Shown here: in pieces, positions 1 to 11,200 of the stretch
Layout: each line of letters opens with the position of its first letter
Position numbering within the stretch: the first letter of the stretch is position 1
Source: Haliscomenobacter sp.
GTDB taxonomy: Bacteria > Bacteroidota > Bacteroidia > Chitinophagales > Saprospiraceae
Direction of reading: 5' to 3'
Assembly: GCF_016718685.1 (NCBI RefSeq)
Contig: NZ_JADKCX010000007.1
Coordinates: 1-64,000, forward strand
DNA length: 64,000 bases
Notes under the pieces: generated by a model
What the model was told of the DNA's origin: nothing
The model's input: only the letters and a program-made list of their open reading frames with translations
The model's database searches: none
Position numbers and translations under genes: made by a program

Positions 1-111
1 TTAGAAACCTTAGCGTCACCTCAGATTGTGCATCAAAAGTATAATCGGCATTAGAGCGATTGAACACTAAAATTCGGAACAACTCTTTTTTCGTTCCAAA
101 ATCAATCCCCT
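1..111 (-). other. coding-like stretch at the window edge without a start codon
   Basis: Read on the minus strand, one frame stays open from just after the stop of the PA14-containing gene to the window edge and looks like protein (it includes RILVFNRSNADYTFD). I find no ATG or GTG to start it. It may be the continuation of the upstream PA14 protein after another single-base indel, or the start of a gene whose own start is damaged. Nothing else is visible here. Confidence 0.2.
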
Positions 112-2042
112 CTACTCCTTACAAAACAAGGGCAAACCCACCAACGGCTTCCGTTTCCCATCCGCCCCACTGTACCCCACAAACAAACTCTGCCCTTCAA
201 AATCCTCAAAATATTCTACCCGGAACGGATGCAACCCTTTTTTCAAAGCGATATCTCCACCCCGCGCACGCTCTTCGTGTGAACCATCATTGTCGACCAC
301 CAACTGATCCTGGATGTACAACTTGGAGCCGTCGTCGGAGCGGGTATAAAAGTAGTACAGCCCATCTTCGGGGATGTCCACAAAACCCTCGTAAACCACC
401 GCGTAGTGGTCAATGCGTTCGCCGGCCAGCAATGCTACGTTAAAATCCTGCACCGTGCCCGTTCGACGTGGCGTCAAGGTTTTAAAATTGGGCAAAACCT
501 GAAAATCGCCCTCGTAATAACGATAAGCCATCCCAGGTTTGTTGGGCTTGGCTTTGCTCGGTTCCATTGGCAAAACTTTGCGGTAAACCTGCTGCCAGAT
601 GTTACTGCTTGCACCGTTTTTGGTATTGAAATAACGAACTTTCAGGGTCGTGGTGTTGGTCATGGAAATTGCCCCCTGGTAAGTTTTGGCGTTGAGGCCA
701 GGTTCCGTGCCATCCAGGGTATAGCGTAGACTTAGTCCGGGCTGGGGCTGTTGTAGTTCCATTTTTTTGTCGGTCAAAAAAATGGCCCGTTCTTCAAGTG
801 CCGGACTGGGGGGCGTAAAATCGATGGTGATGGGCAGGGTTCCTTCCAAGCGATAAGGCGCTTCCATAAACGCGGAGGGCAAGTTCATTTGCCAATCCAG
901 TTCCAGCGGCGCAACTTTCTCAAAAGAGCCTTTCCCCGTGAGCGCAAATTCAAAATCAAGCTGCCCGGTACTTTGTGGTGCAATTTTCAATTTGAACTTG
1001 CTCTGATCTGGACTCAATTGATGGTGATGGTACATTTTTCCATCAAGAACAGGGTATCCTTGCCTTTGTTTTGGATGCTCAATAAAACCTGCGCCCGCTG
1101 CGCATTGATTTTCAACACCTGGGGTTTGAAGTTGACGGCATCCAGCATGGCTTTGGCTTTGGCTAGACCCACTTCATCAACAATGTCGTCGTTGTGCATG
1201 CCGCTGAGGGCCAGGTTTAGCAGTTCGGGACCATTCTCGGTCATGGTCACCCAGGTGACGTGGTCAAACTCCTGGAAGCGGGGGCCGCGCAGTTGACTAC
1301 CGCCACCTGTTGAAGCGAGGATGTAGTAGTTGCGGCTGTTGCGCTGGGTTTTGAGGTATTGGTGGTTGTGGCCAGCAAATACCGTGTAGGGGCGGGATTG
1401 AAGCGCCGTTTCAATTTCAGTAAACCCATTAAAATCCTTGTAATTCCAAACCGGGTGGTGCATGAACAACATCGTCCAACGCACATTTGGGTTGTCTTTG
1501 ATGGCCTTGGTTACGTAATCAATTTGGCTGCGGCTGATGCTCAAGCCATCGCCGTCATTGGAGTCCATGGTGATGAACAATACATCTTTGTACACAAAAT
1601 GATACCAGGCTTTGCCGTAGCGTTCAAGCCAGGTCTTGCGCATGACTTCGTTGGAGATGTCGTGGTTGCCGGGCAGTGCGAAGAAACGCATCCGCAAATT
1701 GGCCATAAAACCATCCCATTCTGCCCATTGTCGGTCAATTTCTTTTTGGTCTTTGCTGTACCCTTCAATAAAATCGCCCACCGACATGACAAACTCCGGG
1801 TGGAGTCGATTCAATTTTTCGATGGCTTTTTCAAAAACGCCGTCGCGGTGGCCGCCCGTGCGATCGGTCACGATGGCAAATTGAAAGGATTTCGGGTCGT
1901 TTTCAAAAGGTTTTTTCGTCCAGGGATTGACTTGGGTAGAATCAACTTTGAAGACCTGGGCTTGGGCAATAGTCGCGAATTGTGCTGAAATGATTGCAAC
2001 GAGTAGCGCTACGCTGAAGATGTATTTGGTTAGATGATCCAT
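112..2042 (-). CDS. secreted metallophosphoesterase with chitobiase-like and PA14 domains (frameshifted)
   Basis: An N-terminal signal peptide (cleavage near AQAQ, about residue 28) precedes a calcineurin-like phosphoesterase domain with GDFIE, GNHD, MHHP and GHNH metal-ligand motifs (about residues 50-260). The second half, in another frame from about position 1035, holds a chitobiase/FN3-like segment (YTLDGTEP) and a PA14 domain (RSDDGSKLYI, VDNDGSHEE). The two frames overlap by 22 bases, and adding one base near 1035 joins them as LFLDGKMYHHH, so I annotate one gene of about 640 residues. PA14 domains usually bind carbohydrate, and the esterase probably acts on an extracellular phosphoester; the substrate is unknown. 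It is the last gene of the minus-strand operon that starts with the TonB receptor. The phosphoesterase call is firm; the fusion depends on the indel being an error. Confidence 0.75.
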
Positions 2043-2147
2043 TTCAAGTTGGCTTTATGATGAAAAAACTGCTTTGTACAAAGCAAATAAAACCAATAGA
2101 AATGAGCCTGGTGTTAATTTGGCATTAATTAATTCCTCCTCTCGCCC

Positions 2148-2942
2148 CTACTCCGGCTGAAACACCTTCTGCTTAAACCCAAAAGAAAACACCGACTTCT
2201 CCACTGGAACCATCAGCAAAAAATCCCTCAAGGCATCTTGCCGGCGAAACAAAACTTTGCCCCGCACCTTCTCTCCCTGCGCCAGGGTTGTTTTCCGCAA
2301 GGTATAATCCATCCAAAAGCCACGCTCTCTGATGGTGGGTGCATTGGGTTCAAAAGGGCCGACGTTGGCTTGGACCGCGGATTCAGAAGCAGAATTGATC
2401 ACCAGCGGGACGGATAAAAACAGATTGGTGTTGTCGTTATTGCGGTTGTTGCGGATTTCGTTGTTGTTGTTATTACTGTTGTTGTTGTTGTCCTTGTCGT
2501 TCACTTCCGAGACGACCGCAGCGGTAACCGCAGCCACCGCTACAACGCCTGCCAGTACCGCTGCATTTTTTGCATTGGCTTCGCGAACGTTTTCTCGCAC
2601 CTCCATCGAAAAAAGTTCTTTCTCTGGATCGATAGCAAAGTAGCGGGTTCCGGTATTGGTGGTCAGGTAGAATTGCTCCGGTGCCACCAATTGATCGCTT
2701 TGGCTTAAATTGGTGATGTCGACATTGAAGATCAGGAAATCTTTCTCGGCATGGTCAAAAGCAGCTCGGCCAAAAAGGCTGTCTACGCTTTGTTCCACGA
2801 TGGCTTGTCCATAATCCCAGCGCACCTTTTGGTCGGCGGCTGGTTCCATGCGGATCACGGCCTGCGGAGCAAAACAGGCACTCAGGCCAAGTACCATACC
2901 TGTGGCAAAAACCAGTGTTTTTAAGTAAATTTTCAGTTTCAT
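2148..2942 (-). CDS. lipoprotein of unknown function with Asn-rich linker
   Basis: This 264-residue protein starts with a lipoprotein signal (lipobox LSAC near residue 22), so it should be lipid-anchored in the outer membrane or periplasm. Residues about 60-110 form a globular part. An Ala/Val-rich segment (about 125-145) and an Asn-rich run of about 25 residues (about 150-175, DKDNNNNSNNNNN) follow, and then a second globular part. The poly-Asn run is built of AAC/AAT codons and is probably a flexible linker that can slip during replication. I do not recognise a named family. It is co-directional with the PorV-like gene upstream and the phosphoesterase downstream, with gaps of about 100-130 bases, so it probably belongs to the same operon. 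Confidence 0.7.
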   Translation of the reverse strand: MKLKIYLKTLVFATGMVLGLSACFAPQAVIRMEPAADQKVRWDYGQAIVEQSVDSLFGRAAFDHAEKDFLIFNVDITNLSQSDQLVAPEQFYLTTNTGTRYFAIDPEKELFSMEVRENVREANAKNAAVLAGVVAVAAVTAAVVSEVNDKDNNNNSNNNNNEIRNNRNNDNTNLFLSVPLVINSASESAVQANVGPFEPNAPTIRERGFWMDYTLRKTTLAQGEKVRGKVLFRRQDALRDFLLMVPVEKSVFSFGFKQKVFQPE

Positions 2943-3074
2943 TTGCGTCGGGTTTTGTATGCTACAAGGTACAACAACGCAGTAAATTGGTCAAACAAGC
3001 TTGCGTTAAAATGGTGTTAAAAGCTGGTTTTCAATATACTAAACGACCCTCTTGCGTCACCAAGATTATACAGT

Positions 3075-4118
3075 TTACAGGGCAATCCGCACGGAAACAT
3101 TGTGCGTACCGCTCCAAACCTTGCTGGCACGGTAAGCATAATCCACGCTGATTTTGGTGTTTTTTTCCACTTTACTCAAGGGGAAAGTCACCGAGCCACC
3201 CGCACTCAATCCGGTATAAATGGGTGCTTGAATGGGATCAGCTACATTCAAATCGGACTTGTACCCCGCACGCAACATAAAACGCTCATCGAAGGCGTAT
3301 TCTGCTCCAGCGCCGAGGTTATCGCGTGAAAATGAGTTGGAAGTGAAATTACCCAATACGGTAAAACGATGTTTTTCCAAAAAAAGTAAGTCATAAGAAG
3401 CGCCGATATTGAGCAAGGAAGGCAATTCAAAACGGGCACCCCGCTGATCTACGGTGATGTCGTATGGTTGGCCATTCGGGCTGGGGCGTTGGATGGAGAG
3501 GGCTTCCCCTTTGTAAGTCATCGGCGAACCTACGTTGCGCAGGCTGATGCCAAACTTAAAATTGTCTTCCTCTCCCGTAACGTACTGGATTCCGGCATCA
3601 ATGGCAAAGCCAAAAGCGGATACGTTGGCCAAGGACTCCGAAATTGCCCGAAAAAGCACACCCACCGATACCTTGTTTTCAAACTCATGGGCAAACGCAA
3701 AACCCAGGTTAAAAAAGCTGGGGGAGTACGTTCCGCCCGTACCTTCGGGTTGGTTGGTCGTGGTTACTTCGATGTCTCCAAAATCCACCGCCATCAAACT
3801 CAAACCCATCACGCTTTTTTTGCCAATTTTGGCGCTCACTGCGGCTGAACTCAGGTTAATGCCCGTACCCTGTAAGTATTGGGTACTACCAAAACCAAAA
3901 TCCAGTTTATTGATCCGGGCCATCCCCGCTACATTGAGGTTCATGGATTCCACCCCGCGCACCAAGGAGGTGCTCATGCTGTGCAACCCTGCTGTACGTG
4001 CCCAGGGATCCATCAGCAATTCATAGGCACCTGCTTCACCTTGACGGTCGGGGTTCCCTGCCTGAACTGCGCTGCAGCACAATGAAATAATGATGAGGGA
4101 AAAGTATATTTTTTGCAT
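3075..4118 (-). CDS. PorV/PorQ-family outer-membrane protein
   Basis: This is a 347-residue predicted outer-membrane beta-barrel of the PorV/PorQ family, related to the T9SS shuttle PorV (LptO). I start at the ATG at 4118 because it gives a good signal peptide (MQKIYFSLIIISLC, ending AVQAG); a longer frame begins 13 codons earlier without one. Family marks are the early GAYELLMDPWARTAG segment, the MNLNVAGMA segment (the usual position of the family's N-P-A stretch) and repeated Gly/aromatic beta-strands, ending in VRIAL. It directly follows the giant T9SS-sorted protein, with only a palindrome between them. PorV-type proteins carry sorted cargo from the translocon to the attachment complex, so a cargo-dedicated paralog is a reasonable inference. 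It is too diverged to call the core porV. Confidence 0.8.
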   Translation of the reverse strand: MQKIYFSLIIISLCCSAVQAGNPDRQGEAGAYELLMDPWARTAGLHSMSTSLVRGVESMNLNVAGMARINKLDFGFGSTQYLQGTGINLSSAAVSAKIGKKSVMGLSLMAVDFGDIEVTTTNQPEGTGGTYSPSFFNLGFAFAHEFENKVSVGVLFRAISESLANVSAFGFAIDAGIQYVTGEEDNFKFGISLRNVGSPMTYKGEALSIQRPSPNGQPYDITVDQRGARFELPSLLNIGASYDLLFLEKHRFTVLGNFTSNSFSRDNLGAGAEYAFDERFMLRAGYKSDLNVADPIQAPIYTGLSAGGSVTFPLSKVEKNTKISVDYAYRASKVWSGTHNVSVRIAL

Positions 4119-4138
4119 AAAAAGCCTTTTTGGAAGAA

Positions 4139-4205
4139 GAGTGAAAAGTGAAAGCAAATAGCGACAATGGAAATCCGCTATTCACTTTCATTTTCGCTTT
4201 TACTC
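4139..4205. repeat. intergenic palindrome with degenerate tandem words (GTGAAA type)
   Basis: The left arm 4139-4163 (GAGTGAAAAGTGAAAGC...TAGCG) is the imperfect reverse complement of 4176-4205. Each arm repeats the word GTGAAA. It fills the gap between the stop of the giant T9SS gene and the PorV-like start, so the transcript would fold into a long stem there. It belongs to the same structural class as the elements at 14893, 18030, 20676, 24874 and 60542. Confidence 0.7.
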
Positions 4206-4206
4206 A

Positions 4207-7200
4207 TTAAAGTCCTGATGGATCAAATTTCCGGTTTACACCAAACCACTTGATGGTACGTTGTCCCAGTTCTCCGGCATCCACATGAATCAGGTACACC
4301 CCACTCGAAATAGGGATTCCCTTGTTGTTCTTCAGGTCCCATTCCAGGGCAGGCGTGATCTGTTTTTGTTGAATGGCCCGGTTGTTGCCCCTCGGAATTT
4401 CACCTGTTTCATCGCGCCGATACTGCCGAATGAATTTGCCGTCCAGTGAATAAATCGTGATGATACACTTGGCTGGCAAGTTGGTAACTTTCACCGTAGT
4501 AGTAAACTGCGAAACTTCGTAATCGGAGAATCCGTAGTACGGGTTAGGTGACACCTTGATGAGGGTCATTGCGCTGTCTATCCCTCTTCGATCCAGGGTT
4601 TCGGCCTGTTTCCCATCGATGCGGAAGCGGTACACCGGATAGCCCCTTTCTCTTAGTCCGGCGACACCCGTGCGGCGATCTACCTGATAAGGGTTGGTGA
4701 CCCTCAGTTTGACCACTACATCTTCAGGAATCAACCCATTCCGATACGTTTTAAAGCTGATCCCTGGCCTTGGCAAAACCAGACCAGACCAGGTAACTTC
4801 TCTCAATACCCGACCCTTGTTGACCGGGCTGTTGTTGGGCCGCAATTGTCGGCTCAATACCTTGCAGCTATCGTAAGCGGTACGCGTTACATACACGAAA
4901 TGTTGTCCACCAGCAAAATAAGCACCTAAATTACCGTTGGCCGAACCACCCAAATTGATCAAACTGTTGGGGTTAAACATCATGTCGCGCCCAATATTGA
5001 TCAAAGGATCGTTGGTTCCGCCATAAACCGAGTTTTCCCCAAAGAAAACATTCAATCTTTGCCCGGTTTCAACATCAATGGCATAACCAGGAAACCAGCC
5101 AAACCCTACTCTGGAGAGTGTCGGATCGGGGTTGGTCTCTACGTCGGGCAATCCATCATTGTTGGCGTCTTCTTTCGTTACGTTGGGTGAACCCCGCAAG
5201 TCGAAGTGCCTGCGAATGGCCGTTTCTCCGGGAGCACGTTCGGTTTCAAAACCCTGTAAGGGATAATACCGGTTGGCTGTTTCAATCACAATACAACGGC
5301 TCCAGAGGTTTTTATCGGCAGTGAATACGATGTCTACGTTGTTGACATCAGAGAGTCTGGCTTGAGTGCGCAAGAAAGCACTCCCTGACAAATCCGACCA
5401 GGCCGGTGTAATGTAAGGTGTATTCTGCTCGTCCTTGATGCGGTAATTGGCAAGGAAAAACGGCGCAAAATAACCCGGCCCAATATTGGTCAATGCCTCA
5501 CGTGGGTCGAATAATTGATCCGGCTCTCCATCTCCAGTGGCCACAAAATCGAACACTTTGGTGTCAAATTCGGTTTGCCCGGCGATGAATTCATCTTTGA
5601 TGCCAAATACCCAAGGGCTGGCACCTGAGCGCAGGTATTCTTCTTCATAACCAATCCCACCGTTCTGTTCGTCTTGATCTACCCCTGGTTCATTGGTTTG
5701 TCCTACCGAGATGGAAAATCCAAATTCTTTGACAATCTGCTCATTGAGGTCATCGATGGATTTTTCGGAGCGGATTACCGCACTTTGTGGATTGCTCAAA
5801 TTGCGCAACTCCCAGCGCACTGGCGGATCAAAACGATCGTTGTTCATGTCCCCATCCACAATTCGCAACTCAAATTCTCCGTCCTGAACTTCCAATGGAT
5901 TGAATATTTTGACCCCAATCGGACCCCGTCCAGCGCGGTAGGTGATCTCCGGTTTTTGGGCAAAAGTTCCCTGAACAATGGCGTTGCGGGTTTCGCTGTT
6001 CATGTCCAGGAAATTCAGCCCCGTACCAGCGCCAGCCAGGCGGGTGACCACCGCGCCATCTCCGTAAGTCGCATTGAGGTTTCGGTCGGTAATGGGTCGA
6101 GGAATCACGGTATAAAAAGGATTAAATCCATCCCCGATGTTGCGACGGCCTTCCAGATAGGGCCGCCGCTGCCCCAGTACTACCTTGGGTTCAAAAGGTC
6201 GGTAGTTGTTGTACGCATAAGCTATGGCTACAAAATAATATTTTTTATGGTTGACCAACCGGCGGTCGCCAGAAGCAAATTGGTCTTCGGTAATGCGAAA
6301 AGTGTGTTGAATCCCCTGGTCGTTGCCCTCTACTTTTAACTGAGGAATGTAAAAATCTGCTCCGGTGGGGTTGTCCACTGAACTCCAGTTGAATACCCGT
6401 CCTACCGTATTTTTGATGTCAACCTGGTAAATCAAACGGGCTTTGTCGGGATCTTCCAAGCTGGACACGGTTACATCCGAACCAGAAAGTTGATACAGTT
6501 TGTAGCCTTCAAAGCGGAATAAACTGTCGACAACACCGGCAGGAATTTGCAGTCCTCTTTGGGCATAAGCCTCATAAGCATTGTTCGATGTAATGGTGTC
6601 ATTGGTAAACACCGCAATGATTTCTTTGTCCATTTCAATGAAATCCACATCCGGAGCGTCAGGCCCATCGGTCAATTCAAAGCAGTTGTCGAACAGCGCT
6701 TGAGCAATGTCATCCGCTTCCAATAACTTCGAAATATCCGGACAGGGATATTGCTGATCTGCCACCCATACTGCTCCAACGATCAGTTCGTTCAATGCCC
6801 CCGGATCCAGGCGAAAAGGGCCGGACGCCTGAATGGTCCGGCGATCGCCAAAGGGCAAATCCGCCGAGCACATGGTCCAACCACGGGTATTGTTGGGGGC
6901 ATCCGTAAAGGCATATTTAATTGCGGCGCCATCCTGATAGGCATCATCTCCGAAAGTAAAGGGAGTACCATCACGCCAGGAGCCCGACAAATAATTGTAA
7001 TATTCTTGTGCGTTGGCAGGGTCGGTCGTACCGGGTATGGGGCTACCGACGTTTCGGTTATTGTAGTAGGTAAAGGAGGACATGCCAATTTCTTCACCGT
7101 TCTCATCCAAGGGCCCGCGGAAATAATCTACGCCCAACAAAGGAACTTCATCACAATAGGTGTTCACTGCTCCATCACAAGTACATCCGGTGGTGCCATC

Positions 7201-8217
7201 CAGGGCGTCTTCGTTATAGATATAGGCTAGACTCCGGCTGGTATCACAACCGACGTAATCGTCGGTAAAACAACCCAAATCCGGGTCAACCCACATGGCA
7301 AAATAAGTAGAATCGATACTTTCAACGGCGCGGTTGATCAATTTATACCGTTGGAAGGTCATGTCGTTGATCTCATCGTTGGTGGCATAGGAAAAAGCCT
7401 GTACTTGTACCTCCATTTGAATGGGGTCACCTTGAGATTCGGCGTGAATGTTTCCAGCGTCGTTGTAAATCCAGAAGATCATTTCATCAGGAAACTGGGG
7501 TTTATCCAAACAGCCCCGGATTTCGATCACCGGAAAGTCTCCCAGTTCGGGATTGTAGTTGCCATCCCCGTCCTGGTCCCAAAACCCGGCTAATCCCTGG
7601 CGAGTTGAGGGTAGTGAGAAGCCGTGAATTTCTTCAAAAAACTCATTGCCCGAAGCAGGCCAGCCCTTGATGTCCCGCGGGATTTGATCTGGATTGTAGG
7701 TTTTACCCGCATTTACGGCAGCATTCCAATTGCGCAAGTGCTCCCGGATACTCTCTCCTTTTACCACAAAAAAACGGTCCCAACGAGCACAAGTTTCTTT
7801 ATCGGTTTTGCCACTGGCATTCAGCGGACCCGGGAAAAAATCAAACTGCCGATCGGCCCGTCCAAAAGTTTGGGCTGCCAATTTGAGGTTGCCTGCGGGG
7901 TCTACCCCACCCAACCAAACTGCACCAGCAAAAATGGACGACACCTCTGGCAATCCAGGGGCAACTTTAGGGACGACATAACGTCCATCGGTACTGTTCC
8001 ACCAAACATCTCCACCCGTAGTTAGGCGGGCACGAACGTTGTTGATGGCTTGATCAATCTGGGCCACGGCATTGTTGCAATCCTCCAGGTAGCGCAGCTC
8101 CGGTTTGGTGGGCGCTGGCCGTTTCGGATTGTTTTTCCCCGTATGATAGGCCAGTGCTGTAGTATTCAGTAGCGCCAATCCACAAAGAACCAATAGCCAG
8201 GATTTCAAATGTCGCAT
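4207..8217 (-). CDS. giant secreted protein with C-terminal T9SS sorting domain
   Basis: This is a 1336-residue exported protein. I start at the ATG at 8217 (MRHLKSWLLVLCGLALL signal peptide); the longer frame would use a TTG. No catalytic motif is evident. The body contains calcium-binding-like loops (WDQDGDGNYNPELGD and GDGEPDQLFDPRE), a Cys-rich insert around residues 320-360 (GCTCDGAVNTYC) and many beta-rich segments. The last 100 or so residues resemble a type A T9SS sorting domain: VSPNPY, then VKVTNLP, IYSLDGKFIRQ, WDLKN and SSGVYLIHVD. The protein should therefore cross the outer membrane by T9SS and end on the surface or outside. It sits 66 bases after the TonB receptor and just before the PorV-like gene, which suggests one assembly or uptake module. 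Its function is unknown. Confidence 0.85.
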   Translation of the reverse strand: MRHLKSWLLVLCGLALLNTTALAYHTGKNNPKRPAPTKPELRYLEDCNNAVAQIDQAINNVRARLTTGGDVWWNSTDGRYVVPKVAPGLPEVSSIFAGAVWLGGVDPAGNLKLAAQTFGRADRQFDFFPGPLNASGKTDKETCARWDRFFVVKGESIREHLRNWNAAVNAGKTYNPDQIPRDIKGWPASGNEFFEEIHGFSLPSTRQGLAGFWDQDGDGNYNPELGDFPVIEIRGCLDKPQFPDEMIFWIYNDAGNIHAESQGDPIQMEVQVQAFSYATNDEINDMTFQRYKLINRAVESIDSTYFAMWVDPDLGCFTDDYVGCDTSRSLAYIYNEDALDGTTGCTCDGAVNTYCDEVPLLGVDYFRGPLDENGEEIGMSSFTYYNNRNVGSPIPGTTDPANAQEYYNYLSGSWRDGTPFTFGDDAYQDGAAIKYAFTDAPNNTRGWTMCSADLPFGDRRTIQASGPFRLDPGALNELIVGAVWVADQQYPCPDISKLLEADDIAQALFDNCFELTDGPDAPDVDFIEMDKEIIAVFTNDTITSNNAYEAYAQRGLQIPAGVVDSLFRFEGYKLYQLSGSDVTVSSLEDPDKARLIYQVDIKNTVGRVFNWSSVDNPTGADFYIPQLKVEGNDQGIQHTFRITEDQFASGDRRLVNHKKYYFVAIAYAYNNYRPFEPKVVLGQRRPYLEGRRNIGDGFNPFYTVIPRPITDRNLNATYGDGAVVTRLAGAGTGLNFLDMNSETRNAIVQGTFAQKPEITYRAGRGPIGVKIFNPLEVQDGEFELRIVDGDMNNDRFDPPVRWELRNLSNPQSAVIRSEKSIDDLNEQIVKEFGFSISVGQTNEPGVDQDEQNGGIGYEEEYLRSGASPWVFGIKDEFIAGQTEFDTKVFDFVATGDGEPDQLFDPREALTNIGPGYFAPFFLANYRIKDEQNTPYITPAWSDLSGSAFLRTQARLSDVNNVDIVFTADKNLWSRCIVIETANRYYPLQGFETERAPGETAIRRHFDLRGSPNVTKEDANNDGLPDVETNPDPTLSRVGFGWFPGYAIDVETGQRLNVFFGENSVYGGTNDPLINIGRDMMFNPNSLINLGGSANGNLGAYFAGGQHFVYVTRTAYDSCKVLSRQLRPNNSPVNKGRVLREVTWSGLVLPRPGISFKTYRNGLIPEDVVVKLRVTNPYQVDRRTGVAGLRERGYPVYRFRIDGKQAETLDRRGIDSAMTLIKVSPNPYYGFSDYEVSQFTTTVKVTNLPAKCIITIYSLDGKFIRQYRRDETGEIPRGNNRAIQQKQITPALEWDLKNNKGIPISSGVYLIHVDAGELGQRTIKWFGVNRKFDPSGL

Positions 8218-8283
8218 ATTCGATAAATATTTACTAATCAAAATGTTGTGTCATTAAGCATTCTGAATCGTGCACAATTCTGC

Positions 8284-11200
8284 TTAGAAATTATAAATGG
8301 CACCGATGTAAATCCGGCGTGGCAGGCTGTACAATCCCGGGTTGATGATCGCCCATTGGTAAGAAGCCAAATACGCCTCTACTTCACGAACCGAGTTCTG
8401 GATGTTGCGCAGTTTGTCCTGGCCATTGGCCGATGCAAGGAAACCATCATCGGTAGCTGAGCCGGTTGCTGGATAAACATTGAGCACATTTTGTCGGTTC
8501 AACAGGTTGGATACCCGGCAATAGATGTTCAATCCACCCCCTTTGGCAAAGTTGATGGTTTTATCAATCCGGGCATTGAGGGTAAAGGTCCAGGGCTTAC
8601 GGGCTCCGTTGATGGAGCCGATCGTTTGGGTTCCACCCAATTCCAGTGGTGTTCTCCGGGCAGTATAAGGACGACCGGACACGCCAATGGCTTGCAGGTT
8701 CAAACCCGCGTCAGCCAAAAATTTGGGGATATTGGATTGATCCTTGAAAAAGCGGTAGTCAAAATTGAAGTTGAGGCGATGCCGTTCATCGTAATTGAGC
8801 GGAAAAAGGGTGCGCAGGTTGCCGCGGCTGGTCAAGCCACGCTGAGAATTGGCATCGGAACCGGTTCCATCCGCGAACTGTAAGGTGTAATTGGCGTTGA
8901 GGGTGGCGTTGCCCGTACGGCGCAGCTCATATTCAAAACTAAATCCTTTCACGGTACCAAAATCCAGGTTGTCGTAAGTGGTATATTGGGTAATAATGGG
9001 TACCGGGAAAAAGGTACGCACTTGAATCCAGTTGCGGATCTCCTTATAGTATGCCGACACTTTCAGCTTTGAAGTCTCGGTCAAACGTTGTTGGAAACCA
9101 ACTTCGTAGTCAATGGTGCGCTCAGGCTTAAGGTTTGGGTTGTTTTTCACCGCTCCTGGGTTGTCCGTAAAGTAAAAATAATCTACGGCCGTAGAGATGG
9201 TATTCGTAGCCGGGCGTTGAACCAGGATATCGTAGTGGGCAAAAAAGTTGGCGTCGTCTGAAATGGGGAAAGAAAAGGCCAGACGAGGCATGATGTTGAT
9301 TTGTGCTTTGTAATCTTCAAAAGAGGCTTCCGGATTAAAATCCCTCGATTTGATGTAGTTAGAGATTTTCGAAGCATTTTCATCCTTGTATTTGGGAAAA
9401 ACCAAGCCCCCAGAGAAAATTTCAATCGGGCTATTCACCGGCGAACCATTGGGGCGATACCATTGATCGCCATCCCGGTAGGCCTCAATATTGGTTCCCG
9501 CGTCGTTGAGGTACACTTTGTATTCATCCCCGATATTCCCGGGGCGGGCACCTCCAAATTGGTCGTGGTATTCACTGGCGCCCATAATTTCGTACAAGGA
9601 ATATGGATCCTTGAGCACCTTGGTATTGGCGTCGTAACGATCTACCCGCAAACCCAAACGCAGGATGATGTCGCGGAAAGTAAACTTGTCCTGAATGTAA
9701 AATGCCGAATAAATGGGGCGATTGGGAGCTACCGGGAAGGTGCGTACCCCGTCCGCATCGGTGGCGGTGAAGAAATCATTAAAGGTACCGTCAAATTGTT
9801 TTCCCAAATAATCATACCCATAATAGCTGATGATGCCTTGATCATTGAGTTCTTTCGCCGAAAACATGCTCAAACTCAATTCACTTGGATCCATCCCATC
9901 CACGTTCACATATTCGGTCAATGGAATGTTGTTTTTTGCCCGAATGGAACGATAAAACTTGTTGTCTTCGTTTTGGGCAATCGAGAGTTGCCGCAAGTTC
10001 AGCGTGAGCGGCTGGCCATTGACGGTATCGGTGATGCTGCCAATGTTTTCAGCGCCCTCTACAATCCCTAATATGTGGTTGTTGGCCTGTTGACGGGCAA
10101 TGTTCCACAAGGTTTGAGGAGCGACTACGTATCCACGGTCGGTGCGTTGTTCATAGATGAATCCGATCTGGATGTTGTGGCGTCCCTGGTCCGAGTTTCC
10201 TGGCACCAGGTCAAAGTTCGTTCGCCCGTGAAAAGTATACAAGTCGCCATTGCTGAAGCTAGCCTGATTGTAAACCGAACCCACGTTGGTATGAAAGCCC
10301 CAAGACCCGGTATAGACGTCGGAAATCAAGCCATTGGGTGCCACAAAATTGCCCAAGGCAAGTACAGATCCCCCCTCCTGAACACTGGGAATAAAAATTC
10401 TGCCAATTTGGGAGTTGACACCTTCATTCGGGGTTAAGCCCATCACATTGTTGTAATTGGCCAAAACCGGATTGGAGGTGCCCGGGGTATATTTGCGCAG
10501 AACCTGCCGGTAATCCGTATGTTGCAGCACGTTTTGCTGCGTAACCCGATCGAAGACAAAATTGAAAGTAGGCACCCACTCGATGTCGAATTTGCCTACG
10601 TGTCCGTATGCAAAATAGTTTTGTCCGTGCCGGGCATCGGCTACATCCCCTTTGGTTTTTTCATATCCAAACTGCAAGGTATAGGAAGCATTTTGGATGA
10701 GCGAGTTGTTGTTGGTATTGTTTTGCCCTGGATTTGCGGCGCCTCCTAGTCGATGCCGAAAACGGAATACCCCCCGGTAGGTATTGGTATTGTTTAATGG
10801 GTTGTTTTCACTATTGAGTAGCCGCCAGCCGCCGGGCGTAAACTGGTCTTGTTCATCAACATAAGATCCACTGAAAGAAAGATCAATGGCCTTGTTCAGC
10901 CTGGCATCCAATTTTCCAGTCACATCAATCCTTTTGTACCGTTCGTTGGGGCGCGTACTGAGTGAATTGACGTCGTCTTGTTTCAGATAGTCGGCATTGA
11001 CCAAAAAGGAGCCCTGGCTGCTGATGATTGGGTTGGCCTCTAATTCTAGCAGTTTTTCCGGTTTAACCTGAAACAAGGGGACAGACGAAGGATTGTCATC
11101 CAATTGATCGGTATAACGCCCCGAAAAGCGATACCCCAGAATAGAATGCCCTTGTTTGTTTTTGAGAATTGGTCCGCTCAAGTTGACCCCCGCCAGGGTA

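Noticed and set aside
2452..2500. GTT/ATT triplet repeat as a regulatory microsatellite
   Set aside because: It is the Asn-codon run inside the lipoprotein frame, which stays open; no regulatory role is visible.
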